In this document: positions 17,288-25,729 of the stretch, in pieces
How positions within the stretch are numbered: position 1 is the stretch's first letter
Layout of the letters: every line of letters begins with the position of its first letter
NCBI RefSeq assembly: GCF_052055485.1
Contig: NZ_CP197171.1
Coordinates: 3,286,001 to 3,350,000 of the forward strand
DNA from: Amphibacillus sp052055485
GTDB taxonomy: Bacteria; Bacillota; Bacilli; Bacillales; Amphibacillaceae
DNA length: 64,000 bases
Direction: 5' to 3'
Notes under the pieces: model-generated
Databases searched by the model: none
The model's input: only the letters and a program-made list of their open reading frames with translations
Told to the model about the DNA's origin: nothing
Program-made: the position numbers and the translations under genes

Positions 17288-18172
17288 TCACTGATCACGA
17301 TTACTCAAATAATCAATTAAAAAAGCTAGTGTTGAATTTGAGATATTTGCCTGTGATAAAGCTTGATGAGCTAAATCTACATTCTTTTGTCTTTCTTTTA
17401 TCGCACCATCTATTCCCAATAATTTAGGATAAGTACTCTTTTCATTGGTTAAATCACTACCCACTTGCTTTCCTATTTTGCTTTCTTGTCCCTGAACATC
17501 AAGAATATCATCTTGAATTTGAAAAATTAAGCCCATATGCTTGCCACACTGCTTAATCGCTTTAAGCTCAGTGCCAGAAGCACCCGCAATATAAGCGCCC
17601 ATTTCCATTGCAAAGATCAGTAGTTCTCCTGTTTTTAAATGATGAATCTGCTCCATTTCTTCTAATCCAATCGCTTGATCTTCAGCTTTTAGATCTAGTA
17701 TTTGACCCGCTACCATGCCACTTGCACCCGCAGCCTCACTAAGACGGTTAATAATCGTGATTTTTTGTTCAGCAGATAAATGTTCTGCTTCTGAAATCAC
17801 CTGAAAAGCCATGGTCAATAGTCCATCACCAGCTAAAATAGCGGTTGCTTCGTCAAATTGAATATGATTGGTTGGCAGCCCTCTCCGCAACTGATCATCA
17901 TCCATCGCTGGTAAGTCATCATGGATCAGAGAATATGTATGAACCATTTCAAGTGCAATGGCAGCTGGCAGTACGTCATGTTTGTTGCCTCCAAACGCTT
18001 CTGCACTTGCGATCATAAGAATAGGGCGAATTCTTTTTCCACCAGCCTTAATTGAGTAAAGCATTGATTCTTTTAGAAAAGGAGGAATCATAGCACTTTG
18101 AACCTTTTCTACGATCGCTTGGTTTATAACATTTTGGTTTGCAGCAATAAACGTTTCCAAATCATCGATCAT
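17288..18172 (-). CDS. ispA: Farnesyl/geranyl diphosphate synthase
   Basis: 294-residue trans-prenyltransferase that condenses isopentenyl diphosphate with dimethylallyl and geranyl diphosphate. The first Asp-rich motif is HDDLPAMDDDQLRRG and the second FQIQDDILDVQG, with the substrate-binding GGKRIRP near residue 45. It lies 4 bases after xseB in the conserved xseA-xseB-ispA cluster and feeds the isoprenoid pathway begun by dxs downstream. Confidence 0.94.
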   Translation of the reverse strand: MIDDLETFIAANQNVINQAIVEKVQSAMIPPFLKESMLYSIKAGGKRIRPILMIASAEAFGGNKHDVLPAAIALEMVHTYSLIHDDLPAMDDDQLRRGLPTNHIQFDEATAILAGDGLLTMAFQVISEAEHLSAEQKITIINRLSEAAGASGMVAGQILDLKAEDQAIGLEEMEQIHHLKTGELLIFAMEMGAYIAGASGTELKAIKQCGKHMGLIFQIQDDILDVQGQESKIGKQVGSDLTNEKSTYPKLLGIDGAIKERQKNVDLAHQALSQANISNSTLAFLIDYLSNRDQ

Positions 18173-18176
18173 TTTT

Positions 18177-18404
18177 TTATTCCTCCTCTATTTCAATTGA
18201 TTTACTTTCTCCTTCGTCATTAACAATATTAGCGACTTGTTTTTCAACCTGTGCTAACTTTTCATCGCACCACTTGGATAATTCAATTCCCTTTTGATAA
18301 TAAGATATAGCATCCTCTAAAGGAACATCAGCTTCTTCTAATTTTTTTACGATTTCCTCTAACTCCAACATAACCTCTTCAAAACTTCGCTTTTTTTCAG
18401 TCAT
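18177..18404 (-). CDS. xseB: Exodeoxyribonuclease VII small subunit
   Basis: 75-residue helical subunit of exonuclease VII. It has the family core SFEEVMLELEEIVKKLEEAD and LEDAISYYQKGIEL. AGGAGG six bases before ATG 18402-18404 sets the start; this overlaps the xseA stop by 8 bases, so the two subunits are translationally coupled. ispA follows after 4 bases. Confidence 0.93.
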   Translation of the reverse strand: MTEKKRSFEEVMLELEEIVKKLEEADVPLEDAISYYQKGIELSKWCDEKLAQVEKQVANIVNDEGESKSIEIEEE

Positions 18405-19746
18405 GATCATCCTCCTCTATTCCCCATACTTGACAGTCTAATGATCCATCAACCAATTTAAGTTTTACTTGATCACCTGGCTCGATTTGTTTAACGGTTT
18501 TAATAATCTGTCCTTGTTCACCATATCCAATGGAATAACCTCGCCTCATTGTGTTTAAAGGACTCAATAAATGTAATTTATTAAGCTGTGTATCAAAATG
18601 AAAAGCTTTCTTATCAATAATTTGTTCAAATCTCGCCTGTAAAGATTGTACTAAAAATTCCTTCTGTTGCTGGTAGGCATTGATTTGGTGCCTTGGATCT
18701 TTAAACTTTAATTGGGCAAAAAGTTGTTGAAAAGAATGCTTACTAGTATGTAAATATTCATCAATACTTCTTTGTAACCGATCAACTAATCGATCTAATT
18801 CTTGTTCTTTCTGACTGATCAGTTGTTTTGGATAATTAAATGCATAACTCGTTTGTAAGTGACTTAATTGTTCCCTTTTTCTTGTTACAAGTGCTTTGAA
18901 CTCACGATTTAACGATCTTTTAATTTGGAGATTTTTCTCAACGAGTTCTGCTAATAATGGAACAGCTAATTCGGCGGCAGCCGTAGGTGTCGGCGCTCTT
19001 AAATCGGCTACCAAATCGGTTATTGTCAGATCTGTTTCATGACCTACACCTGAAATAACAGGCAGACTAGAATTAGCAACAGCTCTTGCAACGATCTCTT
19101 CATTAAATGGCCATAACTCTTCGATCGATCCTCCACCTCGAGCGACGATAAGCACATCAATAGTTGAGTCTTGATTAGCTTGATAAATTTTCCTCACAAG
19201 ATCATCTTTGGCTTGATCACCCTGAACAAGTGCAGGGAAAACAGTAAGTTGAGCGATCGGATAACGTCTATTAATGGTCGTTAAAATATCTCGTATAGCT
19301 GCCCCAGTTTCCGAAGTAATGATGCCGATATGATCAGGAAAATCAGGAATCGCCCTTTTTCCCGTTTGTTCAAATAATCCTTCCTGACCTAGCTTTTCTT
19401 TTAATTGTTCAAAAGCTAAATGGAGGGCGCCAATACCATCTGGGATCATTTCATGGACATATAGTTGGTATTGACCCATGGGCTCATAGACTGAAACCTC
19501 ACCTTTAACAATAATATGCATACCACTTTCAGGTTGAAACCGAAGTGAACGATTGTAACCTGCAAACATAACAGCTGAGATTTTTGAATGATCATCCTTT
19601 AACGTAAAGTACATGTGCCCACGGCTATGATGCTTAAAATTTGAAATTTCTGCTTTAAGCCATACGGTTGTTAAATGCTTGTCCAATTCAAATTTTCGTT
19701 TGATATATCGGGTTAAGGCTGTAACAGTTAAATATTTATCTGGCAT
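18397..19746 (-). CDS. xseA: Exodeoxyribonuclease VII large subunit
   Basis: 449 residues, full length. The N-terminal OB fold (VWLKAEISNFKHHSRGHMYF) binds single-stranded DNA. The catalytic domain has ALVQGDQA, VLIVARGGGSIEELWPFN and SGVGHETDLTITDLVAD. A long C-terminal coiled coil spans roughly residues 260-400. It degrades single-stranded DNA processively to oligonucleotides with XseB. It lies between folD and xseB. Confidence 0.95.
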   Translation of the reverse strand: MPDKYLTVTALTRYIKRKFELDKHLTTVWLKAEISNFKHHSRGHMYFTLKDDHSKISAVMFAGYNRSLRFQPESGMHIIVKGEVSVYEPMGQYQLYVHEMIPDGIGALHLAFEQLKEKLGQEGLFEQTGKRAIPDFPDHIGIITSETGAAIRDILTTINRRYPIAQLTVFPALVQGDQAKDDLVRKIYQANQDSTIDVLIVARGGGSIEELWPFNEEIVARAVANSSLPVISGVGHETDLTITDLVADLRAPTPTAAAELAVPLLAELVEKNLQIKRSLNREFKALVTRKREQLSHLQTSYAFNYPKQLISQKEQELDRLVDRLQRSIDEYLHTSKHSFQQLFAQLKFKDPRHQINAYQQQKEFLVQSLQARFEQIIDKKAFHFDTQLNKLHLLSPLNTMRRGYSIGYGEQGQIIKTVKQIEPGDQVKLKLVDGSLDCQVWGIEEDDHD

Positions 19747-19766
19747 TATTATTCACACCTAACTGA

Positions 19767-20621
19767 TTAGTTTGTTGCTTGATTGACAGCTGCTTTGATC
19801 GTATTTTTCATTAACATCGTAATGGTCATGGGCCCTACACCTTTAGGTACAGGCGTTAAGTATGCTGCCTTTTCTTTCACTGAATCAAAATCAACATCTC
19901 CTGTAAGCGATCCATCTTCAGTCCGATTAATACCAACATCAATAACAGTAGCTCCTGATTTAATGTATGAATGATCAATCATATTAGCCCGACCAACAGC
20001 AACTATAACAATATCTGCTAATTGGACAATTTCTTTCATATTTGAAGTTTTTGAGTGACAATACGTAACGGTTGCGTGCTCATTGAGTAGAAGTTGTCCA
20101 ACTGGTTTGCCAACAATATGGCTACGACCAATAATAACGGCATGTTTTCCAGCTAGCTCAATTCTTTTTAATTTAAGCATTGTCAAAATTCCATAAGGTG
20201 TACACGGCAAAAATGTATCTTGATTTGTCAACATTTTACCAATATTAATCGGATGAAATCCATCAACATCCTTAGTTGGAGCAATAGCTTCTATGATCAA
20301 TTGCTCGTCAATGTGTTCAGGTAATGGAAGCTGAACTAAAATACCATTCACATCTGATTCCTGGTTTAATTGTTTAATTAAATCTAATAAGTCATTTTCT
20401 GATGTTTCTGCTGGTAAGCTTATTAATTCAGATTGAATCCCGACAAAGTCAGCAGCTTTTTGTTTTCCAGAAATATAAGATTTTGAGGCTGGGTTATCAC
20501 CGATCAAGATAACAACTAATCTTGGATGGATGCCCCTCTTTTTTAAGTTAGCCACTTCTTCTTTCATTTCTTGTCGCAATGCTTCTGCAAGTTGATTACC
20601 ATAAATAATTGTTGCTGTCAT
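19767..20621 (-). CDS. folD: Bifunctional methylenetetrahydrofolate dehydrogenase/cyclohydrolase
   Basis: 284 residues. Interconverts 5,10-methylene-, methenyl- and 10-formyl-tetrahydrofolate with NADP. Signatures are the catalytic-lysine region SKSYISGKQKAADFVGI, the motif VQLPLPEHID, PTKDVDGFHP, and the Rossmann segment VIIGRSHIVGKPVGQLL. A GGGAGA site precedes ATG 20621. It lies 15 bases after nusB and upstream of xseA. Confidence 0.96.
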   Translation of the reverse strand: MTATIIYGNQLAEALRQEMKEEVANLKKRGIHPRLVVILIGDNPASKSYISGKQKAADFVGIQSELISLPAETSENDLLDLIKQLNQESDVNGILVQLPLPEHIDEQLIIEAIAPTKDVDGFHPINIGKMLTNQDTFLPCTPYGILTMLKLKRIELAGKHAVIIGRSHIVGKPVGQLLLNEHATVTYCHSKTSNMKEIVQLADIVIVAVGRANMIDHSYIKSGATVIDVGINRTEDGSLTGDVDFDSVKEKAAYLTPVPKGVGPMTITMLMKNTIKAAVNQATN

Positions 20622-20636
20622 GATTGAACATCTCCC

Positions 20637-21014
20637 TTATTTATTCATCTTTGCTAGTACACCATTGATAAATTGCCCTGATTTCTCATCACCATAAATG
20701 TGAGCAAGTTCAATCGCTTCATTGATGGCAACCCCTTTTGGTGTATTTAGTTCAGAGAAGATTTCATAGGTAGCCATTCGTAAAAGAGTTTTTTCAACAT
20801 TGGCTAATCGCTTCATTGCCCAATTTTCTAAATGGTCTTCTATTTTTTGATCAATAACCCCTACTTCTTTCACAACGCCATAGATCAGAGTCGATACAAA
20901 TTCATTAGGCTCTTCTTCTAAAATTAATTCTATCGCCTCATTCACATCATAATCTTTGCTATCCATTGAAAAAAGCACTTGAAATGCTTTTTCTCTTCCA
21001 AGTCTACGATTCAT
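20637..21014 (-). CDS. nusB: Transcription antitermination protein NusB
   Basis: 125-residue all-helical factor that joins NusE (S10) on boxA RNA for rRNA antitermination. Motifs are RRLGREKAFQVLFSMD, NWAMKRLANVEKTLLRMATYE and PKGVAINEAIELAHIYG, ending INGVLAKMNK. AAGGAG seven bases before ATG 21014 sets the start; 25 in-frame upstream residues have no such signal. It probably begins the nusB-folD-xseA-xseB-ispA transcript. Confidence 0.95.
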   Translation of the reverse strand: MNRRLGREKAFQVLFSMDSKDYDVNEAIELILEEEPNEFVSTLIYGVVKEVGVIDQKIEDHLENWAMKRLANVEKTLLRMATYEIFSELNTPKGVAINEAIELAHIYGDEKSGQFINGVLAKMNK

Positions 21015-21314
21015 TTGAATTCTCCTTGCATATAATCTATTCGATTTTTCTGTTTTATCATTTTCGACTTTAAAAGACAATAATAGCACATTGAATTCAA
21101 TTCTGAAAATATAATATGGTCATCCGATGTCACAACTGACTTTTAAGTATATCCTTATTTTATTCTTATAAGTGCTTTATTACAATATGAAAAACTCATA
21201 TTCCTTTGTCTTTACTCACACATAAATGTATTAACTTTGGCATTGTAATAAAGAGTGAAGGTTTTAGTCGAGGATTTTTAAGATTGGCGATAAGACATTT
21301 TTTTATCGATTAAT
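21015..21314. other. 300-base gene-free region upstream of nusB
   Basis: No reading frame of note. A segment at 21210-21244 is about 70 % identical to 29108-29142 in the other large gap of this region, a weak hint of an old dispersed repeat. Promoters for nusB should lie here, but I could not pick a convincing one. Confidence 0.35.
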
Positions 21315-21358
21315 GATAAGAAGACCCTCAGAGTTTCTCTCTCTAGGGTCTTCTTATC
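21315..21358 (-). terminator. Strong hairpin after the Asp23 gene
   Basis: Perfect 14-bp stem GATAAGAAGACCCT / AGGGTCTTCTTATC with a 16-base loop, six bases after the Asp23-family stop. The U-run is poor, so it may act as a terminator or an mRNA 3'-end stabiliser. Confidence 0.6.
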
Positions 21359-21363
21359 CTTGC

Positions 21364-21759
21364 TTAGCCTTGTTCTTCTTGCAGTTCTTCTTTCTCCATT
21401 TGAACACCGACAACATGGACATTAATTTCTTGTATTTCTAATGCCGTCATTGTTTTCAATGTTAGCCTGATATTTTCTTGAACTTTTTGGGCAACTACTG
21501 GGATCGTTACACCATAGTCAAAAACAACAAATACATCAATAACAACACCCGTTTCCGTTAATTCAACCTTAATTCCTTTACCATGCGATTTTAGCCCGAA
21601 TCGTTCGGCAACATCAGTAGCAAAATTTCCTCGTCGTGAATAGACACCTTTTATTTCTGTCGTAGCAATACCAGCAATTACTTCGATCACTACTGGAGCA
21701 ATTTCAACTTTTCCTAAACTTGCATCTTCACTTACATTTAAAATAGTTTGTTCGCTCAT
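21364..21759 (-). CDS. yqhY: Asp23/Gls24 family envelope-stress protein (YqhY-like)
   Basis: 131-residue cytosolic Asp23 domain protein. Typical segments are GKVEIAPVVIEVIAGIATTEIKGV, here shortened to its core VIEVIAGIATTEI, then VDVFVVFDYGVTIPVVAQKVQENI and INVHVVGVQ. It lies 45 bases after accC. In B. subtilis the homologue yqhY sits in the same accB-accC-yqhY operon and influences acetyl-CoA carboxylase homeostasis; the molecular role is not settled. Confidence 0.88.
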   Translation of the reverse strand: MSEQTILNVSEDASLGKVEIAPVVIEVIAGIATTEIKGVYSRRGNFATDVAERFGLKSHGKGIKVELTETGVVIDVFVVFDYGVTIPVVAQKVQENIRLTLKTMTALEIQEINVHVVGVQMEKEELQEEQG

Positions 21760-21804
21760 GACGATCCACTCCTTTAGAGTTAATCTAAACTGCTCAATTT
21801 GTCC

Positions 21805-23169
21805 TTACCCGTCTAACTCTGCTTCTACAATTGGGTATAATTTGAGAAATTTCGTATTAAAATCTCCCGATAAAAATACGGAATGTTCCATCACCTTTTG
21901 ATGAAATGGAATAGTAGTCGGTATACCTTCGATAAAAAACTCACTTAAAGCTCTTTTCATTCGACTGACCGCTTCTTCTCTTGTTTCACCATAAGCAATT
22001 AATTTGGCAATCATCGAATCATAATAAGGCGGAATTTTATAGCCTGGGTAAACAGCTGAGTCAACTCTTATTCCCAATCCTCCTGGAGGTAAATAAAGCT
22101 CGATTTGCCCCGGATTAGGTAAGAAATCGCGAAATGGATTCTCTGCATTGATTCGACATTCAATCGCCCAGCCATTGAGTTGAACAGCCTCTTGCTTGAT
22201 CCCTAAAGGTTGATTACTCGCTATATTAATCTGCTCTTTAATTAAGTCAATCCCCGTAACCATTTCAGTAACTGGGTGTTCTACCTGAATTCGTGTGTTC
22301 ATTTCCATGAAATAAAAAGCATGTGTCGTTTTATCAAAAATGAATTCAATCGTTCCAGCACCAGAATAGTTTACGGCTTTAGCGGCTTTAACAGCTGCAT
22401 CACCCATTCTGCTACGAATCGATTCATCAATTGCTGGAGAAGGTGTTTCTTCGATGAGTTTTTGCAAACGTCTCTGGACAGTGCAGTCTCTCTCACCTAA
22501 GTGTATCACATTTCCATGGTTATCTGCTAGTACTTGTATTTCTACATGTGAAAAATTTTCAATATACTTTTCAAGATAGACACCAGGATTTCCAAATGCT
22601 TTTTCTGCTTCTTGTTCAGTCACTCGAATTGACTTTAATAAATCAGCTTCTTCACGTACAATACGAATACCCTTTCCACCGCCACCAGCTGTGGCTTTAA
22701 CAATAACCGGATACCCCATTTGGTTGGCTAGGCTAAGCGCCTCTTGATCTGATTTTATCACACCAGCTGAGCCAGGGACAATTGGAACACCAGCTAACTC
22801 CATTGTTTGACGAGCTACATCTTTAGTTCCCATTTTTTGAATCGCGTAAACACTGGGTCCAATAAAGGTGATATTACACTTACTACATAGTTCAGCAAAA
22901 TCAGCATTCTCAGCAAGAAAACCATAACCTGGATGAATAGCATCCACTTCCGTTAAATTAGCTACACTCATAATTGGCGTAAAATTCAAATAACTCTCTT
23001 GACTATTTGCTGGTCCAATACAATAGGCTTCATCAGCTAACTGAACATGAAGTGCATCGGCATCTGCTTCTGAATAAATAGCAACGGTTCGAATACCAAG
23101 CTCTTTACAAGCTCTAATGATCCGAACCGCAATTTCTCCACGGTTAGCTATTAAAATTTTCTTTATCAT
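21805..23169 (-). CDS. accC: Acetyl-CoA carboxylase, biotin carboxylase subunit
   Basis: 454 residues. Carboxylates biotin on AccB using ATP and bicarbonate, the first committed step in fatty-acid synthesis. The N-terminus is IKKILIANRGEIAVRIIRAC. The ATP-grasp glycine loop is KATAGGGGKGIR, and the active-site segment is EMNTRIQVEHPVTEMVTG. The C-terminal domain has SMIAKLIAYG. It follows accB by 13 bases. Confidence 0.96.
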   Translation of the reverse strand: MIKKILIANRGEIAVRIIRACKELGIRTVAIYSEADADALHVQLADEAYCIGPANSQESYLNFTPIMSVANLTEVDAIHPGYGFLAENADFAELCSKCNITFIGPSVYAIQKMGTKDVARQTMELAGVPIVPGSAGVIKSDQEALSLANQMGYPVIVKATAGGGGKGIRIVREEADLLKSIRVTEQEAEKAFGNPGVYLEKYIENFSHVEIQVLADNHGNVIHLGERDCTVQRRLQKLIEETPSPAIDESIRSRMGDAAVKAAKAVNYSGAGTIEFIFDKTTHAFYFMEMNTRIQVEHPVTEMVTGIDLIKEQINIASNQPLGIKQEAVQLNGWAIECRINAENPFRDFLPNPGQIELYLPPGGLGIRVDSAVYPGYKIPPYYDSMIAKLIAYGETREEAVSRMKRALSEFFIEGIPTTIPFHQKVMEHSVFLSGDFNTKFLKLYPIVEAELDG

Positions 23170-23182
23170 TTCAGCGCCCCCC

Positions 23183-23662
23183 CTAGTTTTGCTTTACCCC
23201 AAATAGAGGTTGACCATACTCTACAAGCTCTCCATTCTCAGCAAGAATCTCAACAATTTCCCCATCTACTTCTGCTTCAATCTCATTAAATAATTTCATC
23301 GCTTCAACCATACAGACCACTGTATGTTTAGTGACTTGATTACCAACTGATACATAAGGATCACTATCAGGTGATGAAGATAGATAAAAGGTACCAACCA
23401 TAGGGGACGTGATTTCATAATCATAACCAGCATTTGTATGTTCAGCTTGCTTGTCTTCTTTTGTAACCGGCTCTTCTATCGATTGTTCTTTAATCACTTG
23501 TAATTCACTATTGGCTTGTTTGTTAGCCACTTCTACTATATTTGATTGACCATGCTGCTTTCTTAACTGTAATTTCCCACCATCTGTCTGATAAACAAAT
23601 TCCGTTAAAGAAGATTCATCTAATGTTTTAATTAGTTCTTTCATTTCATTAATTGTTAACAT
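23183..23662 (-). CDS. accB: Acetyl-CoA carboxylase, biotin carboxyl carrier protein
   Basis: 159 residues. N-terminal helix (MNEMKELIKTL-like), a Gln/Glu-rich linker (~residues 40-80), and a C-terminal biotinyl domain with the biotin lysine in VEAMKLFNEIEAEVDG. Ends PLFGVKQN as usual. First gene of accB-accC-asp23. Confidence 0.95.
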   Translation of the reverse strand: MLTINEMKELIKTLDESSLTEFVYQTDGGKLQLRKQHGQSNIVEVANKQANSELQVIKEQSIEEPVTKEDKQAEHTNAGYDYEITSPMVGTFYLSSSPDSDPYVSVGNQVTKHTVVCMVEAMKLFNEIEAEVDGEIVEILAENGELVEYGQPLFGVKQN

Positions 23663-23774
23663 CTAACCACCCCTTGTTACAATTTTATAAATATATATTA
23701 ATAACAGGTACTAACTATTACTCTTAATATTCTATTAAAAGATGGCTAAAACTGCAACTATTCTTTTTTTGCAA

Positions 23775-23822
23775 TAAAAAAGAGCTGTTGCACAACTCAC
23801 TCCTTCATTGTGTAACAACCCC
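23775..23822 (-). terminator. Terminator after spoIIIAH
   Basis: Minus-strand stem GTTGTTACACAA / TTGTGCAACAGC followed by TCTTTTTT. Its arms resemble the terminators at 32319, 32910 and 35886 (core GCTGTTGCACAA), suggesting a recurring terminator-like repeat. Confidence 0.75.
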
Positions 23823-23851
23823 ACTTTTATCAAATCCGTTTACATTGTATT

Positions 23852-24463
23852 TTACGTGTTAGATGGCTGAAATTTTACTTGAACCTGCATGGCACCAAAT
23901 TCATCATAGACTGTTCTCATAATTTGATTAGCCTCTTTATCAGACAAGGAATCGGTTTTTATCGTCACGATGATATTATCATCCATTGTTCGAACCAGAA
24001 CATCAGAGTAGCCATATTCTGTTTTTAAACTCTCTTCAACAATTAATTCTTTAGTAGATAACTGATCAATTTTTTGCATTTCCTCGTAGGCATCATTTTT
24101 CTCTTCACTTGTTGCTGCATTCGAGGCAACAACAGATTCTAATTGTTCAATTTGACTGCTGCGTGACTGAGCAAGTTCCATTCGAATCACGGTGAAAAGT
24201 TCTTCATCTGAACTGACTGATGAAATATCTGATTGTTCCTGATCATCACCCTCACTATTATCAAAATCATCTACTTCTGAACTTATCATTAAATCATTAT
24301 CTATATCTGCCAAATCCTCTGATGTTAATTCTGTTTCCCCATCTGTTTCCTCTTGAAATATAAATGAAAAGTCATCTCCATTTGGTGAATTCATGTAAAA
24401 AACACTTAAAACAATCATTAAACTCAATAAAGTCAATAACCAAACCGTTTGTTTTTTTAACAT
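23852..24463 (-). CDS. spoIIIAH: Stage III sporulation protein AH
   Basis: ~203 residues. One N-terminal membrane segment (KKQTVWLLTLLSLMIVLSVF, residues ~3-22), then an acidic linker and an EscJ/ring-building domain (YGYSDVLVRTMDDNIIV, KEANQIMRTVYDEF). In B. subtilis the mother-cell protein pairs with forespore SpoIIQ to form the channel between the two cells. AAGGAG nine bases before ATG 24463 sets the start; 54 upstream in-frame codons are an overlap with spoIIIAG. Last gene of the spoIIIA operon. Confidence 0.93.
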   Translation of the reverse strand: MLKKQTVWLLTLLSLMIVLSVFYMNSPNGDDFSFIFQEETDGETELTSEDLADIDNDLMISSEVDDFDNSEGDDQEQSDISSVSSDEELFTVIRMELAQSRSSQIEQLESVVASNAATSEEKNDAYEEMQKIDQLSTKELIVEESLKTEYGYSDVLVRTMDDNIIVTIKTDSLSDKEANQIMRTVYDEFGAMQVQVKFQPSNT

Positions 24464-24464
24464 T

Positions 24465-25106
24465 CTAGCCCTCTCCTTTGCTTCTTGGCATAATAGATAC
24501 TCGATGAGGAGCGACATCCAATACTCTTGAAACAGCCTCTGTTGCCCATTGCTTGAGTTGTATTTGTTCCACCCCATCTGCAACAACAAGAACCCCTCTG
24601 ACCTCAGGTTTTTTACTTTGAACAATTAAAGGAACCTCTGTATCTCCTTGCCTGATGATAACAACTTGTTGCTCCTCGGTTAAATCGTCTATATTTCTTG
24701 TTCCACCGCCTTGATCAGATTCCACAGTAGTTTGGGTTCCAACAATCAAGTTTTTTTCATAAACCTTTTCACCTGTTGCCTCTAAGTTAACCATCACCTC
24801 AACTTCTGAAATTCCTGCGATTTTTTCAAGCATTTCAGACAGATCACTTTGATAAGCTTGTTCTAAATCAAAAAGCGGGTCATTCACATCTTTGTTTGCA
24901 AACGTTTCAGTCTTTTCTTCATCTAGTACAGCAGATTGATTTCCATCACCCACCTCCGTTTGATTTGATGATGTAAACCATTGACTGATTATTAAAAGAA
25001 TAATACCTATACAAGCTAAAATAATTAGATAATTTGATTTTGTTAATTTTCGATTAGATTGTTGGTTATTTAACCAATCAAGCATTTTTTTAAACGGATT
25101 GTCCAA
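24465..25106 (-). CDS. spoIIIAG: Stage III sporulation protein AG
   Basis: ~213-residue ring-forming mother-cell membrane protein of the SpoIIIA-SpoIIQ feeding channel. A membrane helix sits near residues 25-43 (NYLIILACIGIILLIIS). The soluble domain includes LEKIAGISEVEVMVNLE and VRGVLVVADGVEQIQLK. The start is probably TTG at 25104-25106, shortly after GGGAGGGGGGG; the only other in-frame start is a TTG at 25124 inside spoIIIAF. The run of seven G spans the spoIIIAF stop and this gene's ribosome-binding site. Confidence 0.88.
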   Translation of the reverse strand: MDNPFKKMLDWLNNQQSNRKLTKSNYLIILACIGIILLIISQWFTSSNQTEVGDGNQSAVLDEEKTETFANKDVNDPLFDLEQAYQSDLSEMLEKIAGISEVEVMVNLEATGEKVYEKNLIVGTQTTVESDQGGGTRNIDDLTEEQQVVIIRQGDTEVPLIVQSKKPEVRGVLVVADGVEQIQLKQWATEAVSRVLDVAPHRVSIMPRSKGEG

Positions 25107-25108
25107 TA

Positions 25109-25717
25109 CTACCCCCCCTCCCAAGATAGTCGTATTTGCGTTTGATCAATTTCTAATTTCTCACTAAACCAATTGATCATATCCTGATCATAATCATTGA
25201 AATCTGCTTCCTTCTGATCCTTGGTTTTACTTGTATTAATAATGACTGGATCAATTTCTGAAGGGTTATCTTCTGCCTCTGTGATTTGAAAATGGAATGT
25301 CAGTGTTTCAGGATCAATGTTTTCACTGTTTTCTGATATGATCACGATATCGTCAAGATGATAATCAAAGTCTTGAGCAAATTCCGCCCCCATTTCTTTT
25401 TTTAATTGATTGGTCAACTCTTCTATAACATATGCATCATTAGAGGCTTGTATTTCACTTTTTTGCAAATCGACTGCATCTTCTACTTCTTGAGTTGACA
25501 TATCACCAAGAATAGAATCTATAACTTTACTCGATTCATTCACAAGATTAAGATTGAAAAGCTGTGTGATTGGCTGAATAAAAAATAAAATAAAAATTAA
25601 CGATAAACTAAATTGGGCGTACTTCTTCATTTTACGATCGGGTAAAATCATGGTTGTTATCATCATAATAATAACTAGAATGATCATTTGATTAATCCAA
25701 TTTGTTAAAAAATTCAA
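25109..25717 (-). CDS. spoIIIAF: Stage III sporulation protein AF
   Basis: 202 residues with two N-terminal membrane segments (IILVIIMMITTMILP and FSLSLIFILFFIQPI) and a soluble C-terminal domain (EKLEIDQTQIRLSWEGG). Component of the mother-cell SpoIIIA complex. The stop overlaps the ribosome-binding region of spoIIIAG. Confidence 0.92.
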   Translation of the reverse strand: MNFLTNWINQMIILVIIMMITTMILPDRKMKKYAQFSLSLIFILFFIQPITQLFNLNLVNESSKVIDSILGDMSTQEVEDAVDLQKSEIQASNDAYVIEELTNQLKKEMGAEFAQDFDYHLDDIVIISENSENIDPETLTFHFQITEAEDNPSEIDPVIINTSKTKDQKEADFNDYDQDMINWFSEKLEIDQTQIRLSWEGG

Positions 25718-25729
25718 TTGATCATCCCC

